DNA of 56,656 nucleotides from Microbispora corallina (GCF_016863035.1 NZ_BOOC01000019.1:1-56656); one strand, 5' to 3'; positions 10,650 to 19,569 are shown, counted from the stretch's first letter. The notes: generated by a model from the sequence alone, not told the origin. Numbers and translations are program-made.

Positions 10650-11530
10650 ATGTTGCCTCCCAGCGCGTCCAGGAGGCGCTCGGCGGTCTCGGGCTTGAGC
10701 AGCCCGGCGGCGAGCGCCCGGTCCGCCGTGAGCCTAGCGAGGGCCACGTACGCGTCGGCCGCCTCGGGTGCCGCCAGGATGAGGGCGTCGACGTGCCGGC
10801 GCACGGTGCCGGCGTCGCCGCGCACGACCGGGCCGGTCAGGCCGCTGATCCCCAGCCGCAGAACGTTGTCGAGCGCGGCGCCCAGCAGCGGCGCGAGCAT
10901 CCGGCCGGGGTGCTCGACGCCGATCTTCGCGAGCAGCTCCTGCGACTCGGCGACGAGCGTGACCATGTGGTTCGCGGCGCCGGCGAGGGCCGCGTGGTAG
11001 AGGGCCCGGTCCTGGTCGGCGATCCAGACCGGCTCCCCGCCCATCTCGATGACGAGCGCCTCGGCGACCGGGCGCAGCAGGACGGGGGCCGTCACGCCGA
11101 ACGAGCATCCGGTGATCTTCGTCAGGTCGTCGTCCCTGCCGGTGAACGTCATCACCGGGTGCAGCGCGAGCGGCATCGCGCCGGCCTCGGCCGCCGGGTC
11201 GAGCACCGCCAGGCCGTACGCGCCGCTCGCGTGGACCAGCAGCTTGCCCCGCAGGTCGGCGCCGGTGGCGGCGAGCCCGGCGACCAGCCCGGGCAGCACG
11301 TCGTCGGGAACGGTGAGCAGCACCAGCTCCGACCGCCGGATCACCTCGTCCGGCCTGCTGAGCTCCACGCCGAGCCGCTCGGCCGCCCGGCGCCGCGAGG
11401 CGTCGGACACCCCGCTGGCCGCGACGACCCGATGCCCGGCGAGCATGAGCGCGGCCCCGAGCACGGAGCCCACGCGTCCCGCGCCGAGCACTCCCACGGC
11501 GAGCCGCGCCGGGCGGTCACTTGTGTCCAT
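10640..11530 (-). CDS. Rossmann-fold / DUF2520 oxidoreductase-like protein
   Basis: The 296-residue protein has an N-terminal NAD(P)-binding motif [12 protein letters not shown] (about residues 13-24), then L-T-V-P-D-D-V-L-P and H-P-V-M-T-F-T. A helical C-terminal DUF2520 domain follows (about 150-290). The fold resembles 6-phosphogluconate/ketopantoate reductases. Its gene is habitually next to panC in actinobacteria (Rv3603c in Mycobacterium tuberculosis), and here the two overlap. A pantoate-pathway role, for example as ketopantoate reductase, is a reasonable but unproven inference. ATG 11528-11530 follows GGGAGGCGTC, a strong ribosome-binding site. Confidence 0.8.
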   Translation of the reverse strand: MDTSDRPARLAVGVLGAGRVGSVLGAALMLAGHRVVAASGVSDASRRRAAERLGVELSRPDEVIRRSELVLLTVPDDVLPGLVAGLAATGADLRGKLLVHASGAYGLAVLDPAAEAGAMPLALHPVMTFTGRDDDLTKITGCSFGVTAPVLLRPVAEALVIEMGGEPVWIADQDRALYHAALAGAANHMVTLVAESQELLAKIGVEHPGRMLAPLLGAALDNVLRLGISGLTGPVVRGDAGTVRRHVDALILAAPEAADAYVALARLTADRALAAGLLKPETAERLLDALGGNIWT

Positions 11531-11677
11531 GACGCCTCCCCTCGGCCCAGAGTAGCGGCGGCGGACGCGCCGGCCCGGCCTCGGCCCGACGGTCGAATTT
11601 TGTCCCGTTTCCCCCTCGCTTATGTTGAGCCACGAGTACGAAAGTCGCTACTTTTCGTCACGGTGGCCGCCGTTCGG

Positions 11678-11691
11678 TAACGTGAAGCGCT
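11678..11691 (+). promoter_or_regulatory. Candidate leaderless promoter -10 for the MidA-type gene
   Basis: TAACGT (11678-11683) ends 8 nt before the GTG start at 11692, leaving no room for a ribosome-binding site if transcription starts about 7-8 nt downstream. The -35 region is weak. Confidence 0.35.
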
Positions 11692-12660
11692 GTGTGGGTC
11701 ACCTGGCGCACGGCGACGCAGCGCGCCCTCTACGGCCCCGACGGCTTCTACCTGCGCGAACGGCCACATCGGCACTTCCGGACGTCGGTGCACGTCTCGG
11801 CCGCGTTCGCGGAGGCCCTGGTCCGGCTCGCCGCGCGAACGGACGAGGCCCTGGGACGCCCGCCGGTCCTCGACCTGGTGGACGTCGGCAGCGGCGACGG
11901 GACGCTGGCGGCGGGCGTGCTCGCGGCCGCGCCGCCCGAGCTGGCGGAGCGCCTCCGGGTGACCGCCGTCGACCTGTCCCCGCGCCCCGAGGGCCTGGAC
12001 GCCGCCGTCGCCTGGGCGCGGGAGGTGCCCCACGGGGTCGCCGGGCTCGTGGTGGCCAACGAGTGGCTCGACGACGTGCCGGTGGACGTCGTCGAGGTGA
12101 CCCCCTCCGGCCCCCGGGTGGTGCTGGTCGACCCCGCCACGGGCGACGAGCGGCTCGGCCCCGCCCCCTGCGAGGAGGACCTGGCCTGGCTGGAACGCTG
12201 GTGGCCGCCGCGCTTCCCGGGCTGCCGGGCCGAGATCGGCCGCCCCAGGGACGAGGCCTGGGCCTCGGTGGTGTCGCGGCTGGAGCGCGGCACGGCCGTC
12301 GCCGTCGACTACGCCCACCTGGCCGCCGGCCGTCCCTACGCGGGCAGCCTGACGGGCTACCGCGACGGCTCGGTCGTCCCCGCGGTGCCGGACGGCTCGT
12401 GCGACGTCACCGCGCACGTGGCGCTCGACGCCTGCGCCGCCGCGGGCGAGCGGGCCGGCGCGACCGCCACCCTGCTGACCACGCAGCGGGAGGCCCTGCG
12501 CGCCCTCGGCCTTCTCGGCGCGCGTCCGCCGCTCGACCTCGCCCGCGCCGACCCCCGCGGGTACGTCCGCGCGCTCAGCCGGTCGTCGGAGGAGGCCGAG
12601 CTGATCGACCCCGCGGGACTCGGCGGCTTCGGCTGGCTCAGCCAGTCGCGCGGCCTGTGA
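11692..12660 (+). CDS. MidA/NDUFAF7-family SAM-dependent methyltransferase (DUF185)
   Basis: The 322-residue protein carries G-x-D-G-F-Y at the N-terminus (about residues 17-22), H-F-R-T-S-V-H and the SAM-binding loop D-V-G-S-G-D-G-T-L-A (about 64-73). It also has A-N-E-W-L-D-D-V-P (about 123-131), the family counterpart of the N-E-x-x-D-A-x-P motif. In mitochondria NDUFAF7 dimethylates an arginine of NDUFS2, the NuoD homologue; an orphan nuoD lies 2.8 kb downstream. GTG 11692 has no clear ribosome-binding site, consistent with leaderless translation. It converges on the P450 gene with 3 bp between the stop codons. Confidence 0.8.
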   Translation: MWVTWRTATQRALYGPDGFYLRERPHRHFRTSVHVSAAFAEALVRLAARTDEALGRPPVLDLVDVGSGDGTLAAGVLAAAPPELAERLRVTAVDLSPRPEGLDAAVAWAREVPHGVAGLVVANEWLDDVPVDVVEVTPSGPRVVLVDPATGDERLGPAPCEEDLAWLERWWPPRFPGCRAEIGRPRDEAWASVVSRLERGTAVAVDYAHLAAGRPYAGSLTGYRDGSVVPAVPDGSCDVTAHVALDACAAAGERAGATATLLTTQREALRALGLLGARPPLDLARADPRGYVRALSRSSEEAELIDPAGLGGFGWLSQSRGL

Positions 12661-12663
12661 CGG

Positions 12664-13914
12664 TCACACGGCGACCTTGAGCGACTCCAGGCCCCGGATG
12701 ATGTAGTTCGGCTTCCAGGCGGGTTCCTCGGCGAGCTCCATCTTCGGAGCGGCCCGAAGCAGGGCGCCGAACGACTCGACGAGCTCGACCCGGGCGAGCG
12801 GCGCCCCCAGGCAGAAGTGGATGCCCGCCCCGAACGAGATGTGCGGGTTGTCCGCCCGGCCCACGTCGAACCTGTCGGGGTCGTCGAACACCTCGGGGTC
12901 CCGGTTCGCCGAGCCGAACAGCAGCGCGACCTCGACGCCCCGGGGAATGCGCACGCCGCCGATCTCGACGTCCTCCAGCACCCAGCGCTCGAACATCTGC
13001 AGCGGGGTGTCCCAGCGCATGAGCTCCTCGACGGCCGTCGGCAGCAGGCCGGGATCGGCGCGCAGCCGGTCGAGCTCCCCGGGGTTGCGGAACAGCGACC
13101 ACCAGCCGTTGCCGGTGACGTTGACCGTGGCCTCGTGGCCCGCGTTCAGCAGCAGCACGCAGGTTCCGATCAGCTCGTCCTCGGTGAGGCGGTCCCCCTC
13201 GTCCACGACCTGGGCGAGCGCGGAGATCATGTCGTCGCCCGGCCGGTCGCGGCGGGCCCGGGCCAGCTCGCGCAGGTAGCCGGAGAACTCGGCCGCCGCC
13301 CGCACGGCCGTGTGCTGGACCTCGGCCGACGGGTTGAGCTCGTACATCCCGCAGATGTCGGCCGACCAGGGCCGCAGCAGATGCCGGTCGGCCTCCGGGA
13401 CGCCCAGCATCTCGGCGATCACGGTCACCGGGAGCGGCTCGGCGACCTCCGCGAGCAGGTCGCCCCCGCCCCGCTCGGCGAACTCCTCGGCCAGTCCGGT
13501 CGCGATCGCGCGCACCCGGGGCCGCAGCGACTCGACCATCCGCGGGGTGAACGCCTTGGACACCAGGCGGCGCAGCCGTGTGTGGACGGGCGGCTCGACG
13601 TCGAGCATCCCGGCCCGGATCACCCGCCAGAACGGCTCCTGGAACTCCGGCTCGGCCTGCCTGCCGAACTCCTCGTGAGAGGCGACGTGGAGGTAGGAAC
13701 GGCCCAGCCTGCGATCGCGCAGCAGCGCGTTCACGTCGGCGTGGCGGGCGACCAGCCACTGGCCGGTCGGCTCGAAGAAGCTCACCGGGTCGTGGTCGCG
13801 CAGGTCGCGGTACACGTCGTACGGGTGGGCGACGAACTCGGGATTCCAGGGATCAAACCGCACAAAGCAACCATACGGACCCGGGACGGCGGCCGCACCC
13901 GCGCGGTTCCGCAA
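12664..13914 (-). CDS. Cytochrome P450
   Basis: A complete soluble bacterial P450 of up to 416 residues. The I-helix oxygen-binding motif is L-N-A-G-H-E-A-T-V (about 245-253), the K-helix is E-E-L-M-R, and the haem loop is F-G-A-G-I-H-F-C-L-G with C368 as the thiolate ligand. No membrane anchor is present, so it needs an external ferredoxin and reductase, neither encoded nearby. The start is uncertain: ATG 13914 is the longest, while GTG at 13861-13863 (codon 18) lies just before the conserved R-F-D-P-W. Its substrate is unknown. It is divergent from the SAM-IV-controlled gene. Confidence 0.85.
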   Translation of the reverse strand: MRNRAGAAAVPGPYGCFVRFDPWNPEFVAHPYDVYRDLRDHDPVSFFEPTGQWLVARHADVNALLRDRRLGRSYLHVASHEEFGRQAEPEFQEPFWRVIRAGMLDVEPPVHTRLRRLVSKAFTPRMVESLRPRVRAIATGLAEEFAERGGGDLLAEVAEPLPVTVIAEMLGVPEADRHLLRPWSADICGMYELNPSAEVQHTAVRAAAEFSGYLRELARARRDRPGDDMISALAQVVDEGDRLTEDELIGTCVLLLNAGHEATVNVTGNGWWSLFRNPGELDRLRADPGLLPTAVEELMRWDTPLQMFERWVLEDVEIGGVRIPRGVEVALLFGSANRDPEVFDDPDRFDVGRADNPHISFGAGIHFCLGAPLARVELVESFGALLRAAPKMELAEEPAWKPNYIIRGLESLKVAV

Positions 13915-13939
13915 TCGAGAGCCTTGCCGAACTGCGGAT

Positions 13940-13970
13940 TTGCGGATGGGGGCGGTCGTCTGGTTATAGT
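13940..13970 (+). promoter_or_regulatory. Candidate promoter of the SAM-IV transcript
   Basis: TATAGT (13965-13970) is a good -10 ending 7 nt before the riboswitch core. TTGCGG (13940-13945) is a possible -35, but the 19-bp spacer is long. Confidence 0.4.
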
Positions 13971-13975
13971 GCGGC

Positions 13976-14100
13976 TCAGGTTATGAGTGCCAGCGTCAAG
14001 CCCCGGCTCGCTGGCCGGCAACCCTCGCGCTCGCGGCGGGGTGCCCCGGGTGATGACCGGGCTCGGCACGAGGTGTGCCGGGCAAGCGCGGGCTCCGCCG
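13976..14100 (+). promoter_or_regulatory. SAM-IV riboswitch
   Basis: The diagnostic strand TTATGAGTGCCAGCGTCAAG (13981-14000) is followed by CCCCGGCTCGCTGGCCGGCA, CGGGGTGCCCCGGGTGATGACCGG, and a downstream pseudoknot/hairpin region. This is the actinobacterial SAM-IV architecture. Sensing S-adenosylmethionine normally represses sulfur-metabolism genes. Between the aptamer and the gene, CGGAGT (14115-14120) and ACTCCG (14125-14130) form a small hairpin directly abutting the GAGGAGG ribosome-binding site, a plausible switch acting on translation. Confidence 0.9.
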
Positions 14101-14143
14101 TACGACGCCATGGCCGGAGTCCTGACTCCGAGGAGGCCTGACG

Positions 14144-15445
14144 TTGTCCGCTGTCACCTGCACCCCCGCCGGAACCATCGCTGAGCCGATCGGGCGGGAC
14201 GGCTCGGCGCCGTTCGCGGCCCGCGCCCGGGAGATCCCGGCCGTTCTGGGCGCCGACCTGGAGGTTCCGGTCAGGGGCGGCCGGCTCGTCCGGTACGCCA
14301 ACCTCGACTACGCCGCCAGCGCCCCCTGTCTGGAGCCGGTGAACGCCGCCGTCGCCGCGGCGCTTCCAGCCTACTCCAGCGTCCACCGGGGGGCCGGGTA
14401 CGCCTCGCAGCTCACGACCGCGCGGTACGAGCAGGCCAGGCACACGGTCAAGGCCTTCGTCGGCTCCCGCCCGGACGACGCGCTGATCTTCACCCGCAAC
14501 ACCACCGACGCGATGAACCTGCTCGCCCGCTGCCTGCCCGAGGACACCACGGTCGTGGTCTTCGACAGCGAGCACCACGCCTCCCTGCTGCCCTGGCCCC
14601 GGGCCGTGCGGCTGGCCCCGCCCGCCTTCCCCGGCGAGGCGATCCGGGCGGCCGACGAGGCCCTGGCGGCCGTCGAGGGCCCCGCCCTGCTCGTGGTGAC
14701 CGCGGCCTCCAACGTCACGGGCGAGCTGTGGCCGATCGCCGGGCTGGCCCACGTCGCCCACCGGCACGGCGCCCGCATCGCCGTGGACGCGGCCCAGCTC
14801 GTGCCGCACCGGCGGCTCAACCTGACCGCGCTCGACCTCGACTACGTCGCCTTCTCCGGGCACAAGCTCTACGCGCCCTTCGGCGCGGGCGCGCTGGTGG
14901 GCCGCCGCGACTGGCTGGCCGAGGCCGAGCCGTACCTGCGCGGCGGGGGCGCCGTGACGGCCGTGGGCGACGAGGCCGAGTGGAGCGACGACCCCGAGGC
15001 CCGGCAGGAGGCCGGCACGCCCAACGTGCTCGGCGCCGTCGCCCTCGCGGCCGCCTGCGACGCGCTCACGGCCACCGGGTGGACCCCGCTCGTGCGCGAG
15101 GAGGAGCGCCTGCTCGCCCGCCTGCGCGCCGGCCTCGCGTCGATCCAGGGCGTACGGGAGCTGTCGCTGTGGGGCCCGGACCACCCGCGCGTGGGCATCG
15201 TGTCGTTCACCGTGGAGGGCCGCACGGCGAGGGAGGTCGCCGAGTTCCTGTCGTCCGAGCACGGCATCGGGGTCAGGGACGGCAAGTTCTGCGCCCATCC
15301 GTTCGTCCGCCACCTGCTCGGGACCGCCGACGGCGGCTGCGCGGACGGCACGGCGAGCGCGGTGCGCGCCTCGATCGGCGTCGGCTCGACCGAGGAGCAC
15401 GTCGACCGCCTCATCGAGGCGCTGCGGGACCTAGCCGCCGGATGA
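14144..15445 (+). CDS. Class V aminotransferase / cysteine-desulfurase-like enzyme
   Basis: A PLP enzyme of 433 residues. N-L-D-Y-A-A-S-A-P is near residue 51, and [10 protein letters not shown] and [10 protein letters not shown] are family signatures. The PLP lysine is K241 in [11 protein letters not shown] cysteine at C383 in G-K-F-C-A-H-P sits where cysteine desulfurases place the persulfide cysteine. TTG 14144 lies 7 nt after a strong GAGGAGG site. The SAM-IV riboswitch suggests a role in sulfur mobilisation or in making or salvaging a sulfur amino acid rather than general Fe-S assembly. The exact reaction is not known. Confidence 0.8.
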   Translation: MSAVTCTPAGTIAEPIGRDGSAPFAARAREIPAVLGADLEVPVRGGRLVRYANLDYAASAPCLEPVNAAVAAALPAYSSVHRGAGYASQLTTARYEQARHTVKAFVGSRPDDALIFTRNTTDAMNLLARCLPEDTTVVVFDSEHHASLLPWPRAVRLAPPAFPGEAIRAADEALAAVEGPALLVVTAASNVTGELWPIAGLAHVAHRHGARIAVDAAQLVPHRRLNLTALDLDYVAFSGHKLYAPFGAGALVGRRDWLAEAEPYLRGGGAVTAVGDEAEWSDDPEARQEAGTPNVLGAVALAAACDALTATGWTPLVREEERLLARLRAGLASIQGVRELSLWGPDHPRVGIVSFTVEGRTAREVAEFLSSEHGIGVRDGKFCAHPFVRHLLGTADGGCADGTASAVRASIGVGSTEEHVDRLIEALRDLAAG

Positions 15446-15486
15446 CGCTCTTCGCCCCGCCGTACGGTCGTGACAGCATGGGCTGT

Positions 15487-16659
15487 ATGGAAGGGACGCC
15501 GCGGGAGCGGGTGGTCGGCATCGGCGCGGGGGCGGGGCACGTCCAGGCGCGGGAGCTGGCCACCGAGGACATGATCCTCAACATCGGCCCGCAGCACCCC
15601 TCGACCCACGGGGTGCTGCGGCTGCGGCTCGTCCTCGACGGCGAGCGGATCGTCACGGCCGAGCCGATCATCGGGTACATGCACCGGGGCGCGGAGAAGC
15701 TGTTCGAGGTCCGCGACTACCGGCAGATCGTGGTGCTGGCCAACCGGCACGACTGGCTGTCGGCGTTCGCGAACGAGCTCGGCGTCGTGCTGGCCGTTGA
15801 ACGCATGCTCGGGATGGAGGTCCCGCCCCGGGCCGTGTGGGCGCGAACGCTGCTGGCCGAGCTCAACCGGGTGCTCAACCACCTGATGTTCCTCGGCTCC
15901 TACCCCCTGGAGCTGGGCGCGATCACCCCGGTCTTCTACGCGTTCCGGGAACGGGAGACGCTCCAGCACGTGATGGAGGAGATCTCCGGCGGTCGCATGC
16001 ACTACATGTTCAACCGGGTCGGCGGCCTCAAGGAGGACCTCCCGCTCGGGTGGCTCGACCGCGTCACGGCCGCCGTGTCCGCCGTACGGCGGCGGCTGCC
16101 CGACATCGAGCACCTGATCGCCGGCAACGAGATCTTCCTGGCCCGCACCCGCGACGTCGGCGTGCTCGACCGGGAGACGATCATGCAGTTCGGCGTGAGC
16201 GGCCCCATCGCCCGCGCGTCCGGCGTGGACCTCGACCTGCGGCGCGACGAGCCCTACCTGGCGTACGGCGAGCTCCCGGTGAAGGTCGTGACCCGGTCGG
16301 CCGGCGACTGCAACGCCCGGTTCCAGGTGCTGCTCGACCAGGTCAAGGTCTCGCTCGACCTCGCCGACGCCTGCGTCGAGCGGCTGCGGCGGCTGCCCCC
16401 CGGGCCGATCAACCAGCGGCTGCCGAAGATCCTCAAGGCGCCCGAGGGGCACACGTACGCGTGGACGGAGAACCCGCTCGGCCTCAACGGCTACTACCTG
16501 GTCTCCCGCGGGGAGAAGACGCCCTGGCGGCTGAAGCTGCGCAGCGCGTCCTACAACAACGTCCAGGTCCTGCGGGAGATGCTGCCGGGGCAGCTCGTCT
16601 CCGACATGGTCGCGATCCTCGGCTCGATGTTCTTCGTGGTCGGCGACATCGACAAGTGA
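15487..16659 (+). CDS. nuoD: Orphan NuoD (49-kDa) subunit of respiratory complex I
   Basis: The 390-residue protein begins [14 protein letters not shown] (about residues 29-42), the complex I 49-kDa signature. It continues with the other conserved blocks ([13 protein letters not shown]-x-x-[10 protein letters not shown]) and ends [12 protein letters not shown]. NuoD forms part of the quinone site. No other nuo genes are adjacent, so this is a second, stand-alone copy as seen in other actinobacteria (nuoD2). ATG 15487 or ATG 15478 may start it; neither has a clear ribosome-binding site. It follows the class V gene by 41 bp. Confidence 0.85.
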   Translation: MEGTPRERVVGIGAGAGHVQARELATEDMILNIGPQHPSTHGVLRLRLVLDGERIVTAEPIIGYMHRGAEKLFEVRDYRQIVVLANRHDWLSAFANELGVVLAVERMLGMEVPPRAVWARTLLAELNRVLNHLMFLGSYPLELGAITPVFYAFRERETLQHVMEEISGGRMHYMFNRVGGLKEDLPLGWLDRVTAAVSAVRRRLPDIEHLIAGNEIFLARTRDVGVLDRETIMQFGVSGPIARASGVDLDLRRDEPYLAYGELPVKVVTRSAGDCNARFQVLLDQVKVSLDLADACVERLRRLPPGPINQRLPKILKAPEGHTYAWTENPLGLNGYYLVSRGEKTPWRLKLRSASYNNVQVLREMLPGQLVSDMVAILGSMFFVVGDIDK

Positions 16660-16663
16660 GCGG

Positions 16664-17113
16664 TCAGGCCTCGGCGGAGGGCTCGCCGGGCACCCGGCAG
16701 CAGTGCTCCAGGAACAGCGCGGCGCAGATCAGGATCACGCACGAGACGAACGACCCGCCCGCGACGAGCGCGTCCTGCCGCGGCTTGGGCAGGTCGAGCA
16801 GGTTGATCACGTGGAGGACGAAACCGGCGAACACGCCCGCGAACGCCGCCCCGGCGTACGCCGTGGCCTTGGCCAGCGCCGCCAGCCGGGCGACGGCGAG
16901 CGGCTCGACCGGTTTCGTGCCGGGTCGCCGCAGGATCCGCGCCCGGGTCAGCCAGCCCGTGTAGGCCTCGCCGACCGCCAGCAGCAGCGTGGTCGGGATC
17001 GCGGTCCACGGCACGGTCGGAAGCGTCGAATAGGCCTCCTGCAGCACGCCCCACGTGAGGAGCGCGAACACGACGACGAGGCCGACGAGCACACCGGGAT
17101 TGCTGGGCTTCAC
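16664..17113 (-). CDS. DUF3180 integral membrane protein
   Basis: The 149-residue protein has four hydrophobic segments: an N-terminal helix (P-G-V-L-V-G-L-V-V-V-F-A-L-L), one around W-T-A-I-P-T-T-L-L-L-A, one at A-Y-A-G-A-A-F-A-G-V-F-A-G-F, and one at F-V-S-C-V-I-L-I-C-A-A-L-F-L. This matches the DUF3180 family that accompanies folK in actinobacteria. GTG 17111-17113 is preferred because GAGGAG lies 4 nt upstream; GTG 17126-17128, overlapping the folK stop, is an alternative. Function unknown. Confidence 0.8.
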   Translation of the reverse strand: MKPSNPGVLVGLVVVFALLTWGVLQEAYSTLPTVPWTAIPTTLLLAVGEAYTGWLTRARILRRPGTKPVEPLAVARLAALAKATAYAGAAFAGVFAGFVLHVINLLDLPKPRQDALVAGGSFVSCVILICAALFLEHCCRVPGEPSAEA

Positions 17114-17124
17114 AGGGCTCCTCG

Positions 17125-17625
17125 TCACACAGGGGGTACGAGCGACAGGTCGGCGCGCAGCCGTACCCCGCTCTGGTCGACGCCGGCCAGCAGGGCCGCC
17201 ACCGACCCGCGCCCGGGCAGCACCGCCGCCGGGTCGGCCTGCGCCCAGGGGACCAGGACGAAGGCCCGCTCGTGGGCGCGCGGATGCGGCAGCGTCAGCT
17301 CGGGGTCGTCCGACAGGAGCGAGCCGACCATGATCAGGTCGACGTCGAGGGTACGCGCCCCCCAGCGCTCCTCGCGGACGCGGCCGAACGCGTTCTCCAC
17401 GCCCTGGGCCCGGTCGAGCAGCGTCCGGGGGTCGAGCATGCTCTCCCCGATCACCACGGCGTTGAGATACGGCCCCTGCTCGGGCCCGCCGACGGGATCG
17501 GTCTCGTACACCGGGGACACCGCCACGAACGTCAGCCCCGGAGCCTCGAACAGGGCGTCGAGCGCGCCCTGCAGGTAGTCGATCCGGCGGCCGAGGTTGC
17601 TGCCGAGCGCGAGCACGACCCTCAT
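17125..17625 (-). CDS. folK: 6-hydroxymethyl-7,8-dihydropterin pyrophosphokinase
   Basis: FolK transfers pyrophosphate from ATP to the pterin alcohol before condensation with p-aminobenzoate. The 166-residue sequence shows A-L-G-S-N-L-G at the start, S-P-V-Y-E-T-D-P-V-G-G (about 36-46), and the metal-binding block R-W-G-A-R-T-L-D-V-D-L-I (about 87-98). P-H-P-R-A-H-E-R-A-F-V follows. The ATG overlaps the folB stop by 4 bp, so the two are translationally coupled. Confidence 0.95.
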   Translation of the reverse strand: MRVVLALGSNLGRRIDYLQGALDALFEAPGLTFVAVSPVYETDPVGGPEQGPYLNAVVIGESMLDPRTLLDRAQGVENAFGRVREERWGARTLDVDLIMVGSLLSDDPELTLPHPRAHERAFVLVPWAQADPAAVLPGRGSVAALLAGVDQSGVRLRADLSLVPPV

Positions 17626-17984
17626 GCACGACCCCTTCTGATGGTCACCACCACGTCGCCGAACGGCAGGGGGATGGGCGCCGCCGGCTTGTGCACGCTG
17701 ATCTCCGCCTCTTCCACGAGGTCGTGGGCGAGGCAGGCGGCGGCCAGCCGCCCGGCGAGCGTCTCGATCAGGTCGACCGGCTCGCCCTCGACGATCGACA
17801 CGAGCTCCTGGGCCAGCGCGCCGTAGTCCACCGTCTTGGACAGGTCGTCGGAGGCCGCCGCCGGAGCCGTGTCGAGGAACAGCGTCGCGTCGACGACGAA
17901 CTCCTGGCCCAGCTCGCGCTCGGCCGGCAGGCAGCCGTGCCGCCCCCGCGCCCGCAGCCCCGCCAGCCTGATGCTGTCGGTCAC
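17622..17984 (-). CDS. folB: Dihydroneopterin aldolase
   Basis: A 120-residue single-domain FolB with G-L-R-A-R-G-R-H-G-C-L-P-A-E (about residues 9-22), D-Y-G-A-L-A-Q, and L-I-E-T-L-A-G-R-L-A. It closes with H-K-P-A-A-P-I, containing the catalytic lysine. It splits dihydroneopterin to hydroxymethyldihydropterin and glycolaldehyde. It stands between the NTF2-like gene and folK in a tight operon. Confidence 0.95.
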   Translation of the reverse strand: MTDSIRLAGLRARGRHGCLPAERELGQEFVVDATLFLDTAPAAASDDLSKTVDYGALAQELVSIVEGEPVDLIETLAGRLAAACLAHDLVEEAEISVHKPAAPIPLPFGDVVVTIRRGRA

Positions 17985-18024
17985 CGGCTCTCCCCCCAGC
18001 TCACCCGGGCCCGCACGCCCACCG

Positions 18025-18471
18025 TTACTCCTCCTGGTCCTCCTCGTCGTCCCCCTGCAGGACCGGCGAGCCGTGGTAGAGCCACAGCCGCCAGCCCTTC
18101 GGGGTCCGGACGTAGGTGTTCGAGGCCACGACCCGCCCCGCCGCGAACCCGGGCTCGTCGGTGTCCGCGGCGGTCAGGATGTTCTCCGCGCAGGTCAGCA
18201 CCGCCACGTCGCCGATGACCGTCGTCTGCACATCGGTCAGGACGAACTGGATGTACGGGGTGTTCGCCATGATCAGCGCCCAGGAGCGCAGCACCTCGGA
18301 CCGGCCGGTCAGCATCGGCCAGCCCGGGTGGACGCACATGGCCACGCGGGCGCCTGCGTCCTCGATCCAGATCTCCGACATCTTGTCGAGGTCGCCGCTC
18401 TCGATGGCGTTGTAGAACGCCTGGTTGAGCTCCTCGATGTCCTTCATGGGCGTCCCTGTCGGCAATGTCAT
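18025..18471 (-). CDS. NTF2-like (SnoaL-type) protein in the folate operon
   Basis: The 148-residue protein is an NTF2-like cone. It opens with an N-terminal helix I-E-E-L-N-Q-A-F-Y-N-A-I-E-S-G-D-L-D, then W-I-E-D-A, C-V-H-P-G-W-P-M-L-T-G-R, and a closing strand G-W-R-L-W-L-Y-H-G-S-P. An acidic tail follows. ATG 18471 directly abuts the folP stop codon and has GAAGG 7 nt upstream; ATG 18447 is an alternative. No catalytic residues can be assigned with certainty. Its position between folP and folB suggests a pterin-related function (inference). Confidence 0.85.
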   Translation of the reverse strand: MTLPTGTPMKDIEELNQAFYNAIESGDLDKMSEIWIEDAGARVAMCVHPGWPMLTGRSEVLRSWALIMANTPYIQFVLTDVQTTVIGDVAVLTCAENILTAADTDEPGFAAGRVVASNTYVRTPKGWRLWLYHGSPVLQGDDEEDQEE

Positions 18472-19344
18472 TCACCGGCCTTCGTCGGTGTGTCGTCCAG
18501 CGGCTGCCCTCCAGGCGGCGGCGACGCGCACGGCGTCGGCGTTCGGCGCCACCTTGTGCACCCGCACGCACCAGGCGCCTGCCTGCGCCGCGAGCGCGGT
18601 CACCGCGAGGGTCGCGTCGTCGCTGCCGTCGAACGGACGGGGGCTGCCGTCCGGGCCCGGCAGCAGGCGCCCGAGGAACCGTTTCCTCGACGCCCCGATG
18701 AGCAGCGGGTGACCGAGGCGGTTGAGCGCGCCGATGCCGGCCAGCAGCGACCAGTTGTGCTCGGCCTGCTTGGAGAACCCGAGCCCGGGGTCGAGCACGA
18801 TCTGGTCCTCCCGGACGCCCTCCGCCAGCACCGAGTCGACCCGCTTGCGCAGCTCCTCGCACACCTCGGTCACCACGTCGCTGTAGATCGCCCGGTTGTC
18901 CATGTCGCTGCTGTGCCCGCGCCAGTGCATCACCACGTACGGCACGCCGGAGGCGGCCACCACGCGCGGCATGGCGGGGTCGGCGAGACCGCCGCTCACG
19001 TCGTTCACCAGCTGGGCGCCCGCCCCCACCGCGGCCTCGGCGACCTCGGCCCGCATCGTGTCGACGCTGACCGTGACGCCCTCCTGGGACAGCGCGCGGA
19101 TCACCGGCTCGACGCGGCGCAGCTCCTCGTCGAGCGGGACGCGGGCGGCTCCCGGACGGGTGGACTCGCCGCCCACGTCGACGATGTCGGCGCCCTCGGC
19201 CACCAGGTCGAGGCCGTGCCGGATCGCGACGTCCGGGTCGAACCAGTGGCCGCCGTCCGAGAACGAGTCGGGGGTGACGTTGACCACGCCCATGACCAGG
19301 CAGCGCCCCGGCTCGGGCATACCGGGCACGCTCCGTGTCGTCAT
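18472..19344 (-). CDS. folP: Dihydropteroate synthase
   Basis: FolP condenses hydroxymethyldihydropterin pyrophosphate with p-aminobenzoate and is the sulfonamide target. The 290-residue sequence has V-M-G-V-V-N-V-T-P-D-S-F-S-D-G-G (about residues 17-32), D-V-G-G-E-S-T-R-P-G (about 56-65), V-N-D-V-S-G-G and L-D-P-G-L-G-F-S-K. G-A-S-R-K-R-F-L-G contains the conserved Ser-Arg-Lys loop. It lies 261 bp after folE behind a strong hairpin, so it may have its own promoter in 19345-19569, where I see no other gene. Confidence 0.95.
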   Translation of the reverse strand: MTTRSVPGMPEPGRCLVMGVVNVTPDSFSDGGHWFDPDVAIRHGLDLVAEGADIVDVGGESTRPGAARVPLDEELRRVEPVIRALSQEGVTVSVDTMRAEVAEAAVGAGAQLVNDVSGGLADPAMPRVVAASGVPYVVMHWRGHSSDMDNRAIYSDVVTEVCEELRKRVDSVLAEGVREDQIVLDPGLGFSKQAEHNWSLLAGIGALNRLGHPLLIGASRKRFLGRLLPGPDGSPRPFDGSDDATLAVTALAAQAGAWCVRVHKVAPNADAVRVAAAWRAAAGRHTDEGR

Positions 19345-19569
19345 TCCCCCTCCTCGCGCGCGGCACGTGGGCGGATGACGGCGGTCACAGTCTCTATCGG
19401 CTCACTCGCTTCACTCGATCGCTCGCAGTCCAGCCTAGGGGTTCGCCGGTCGCCATCGGTCCGGCGGGTCCGCCCGGCCCGTAACGAATCGACGGCGTCC
19501 CCGTCGGCGCCGCGCGGAGCCGCCCGCCGCGGGCACGGCCGGGCCGCGCGCGGTGTCCGCGGGCAGCCG

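Noticed and set aside
14728..15477. In-frame extension upstream of nuoD, giving a 643-codon protein
   Set aside because: The extension overlaps the class V aminotransferase gene, is Arg/Pro-rich and has no family signal; nuoD homologues start just before N-I-G-P-Q-H-P.
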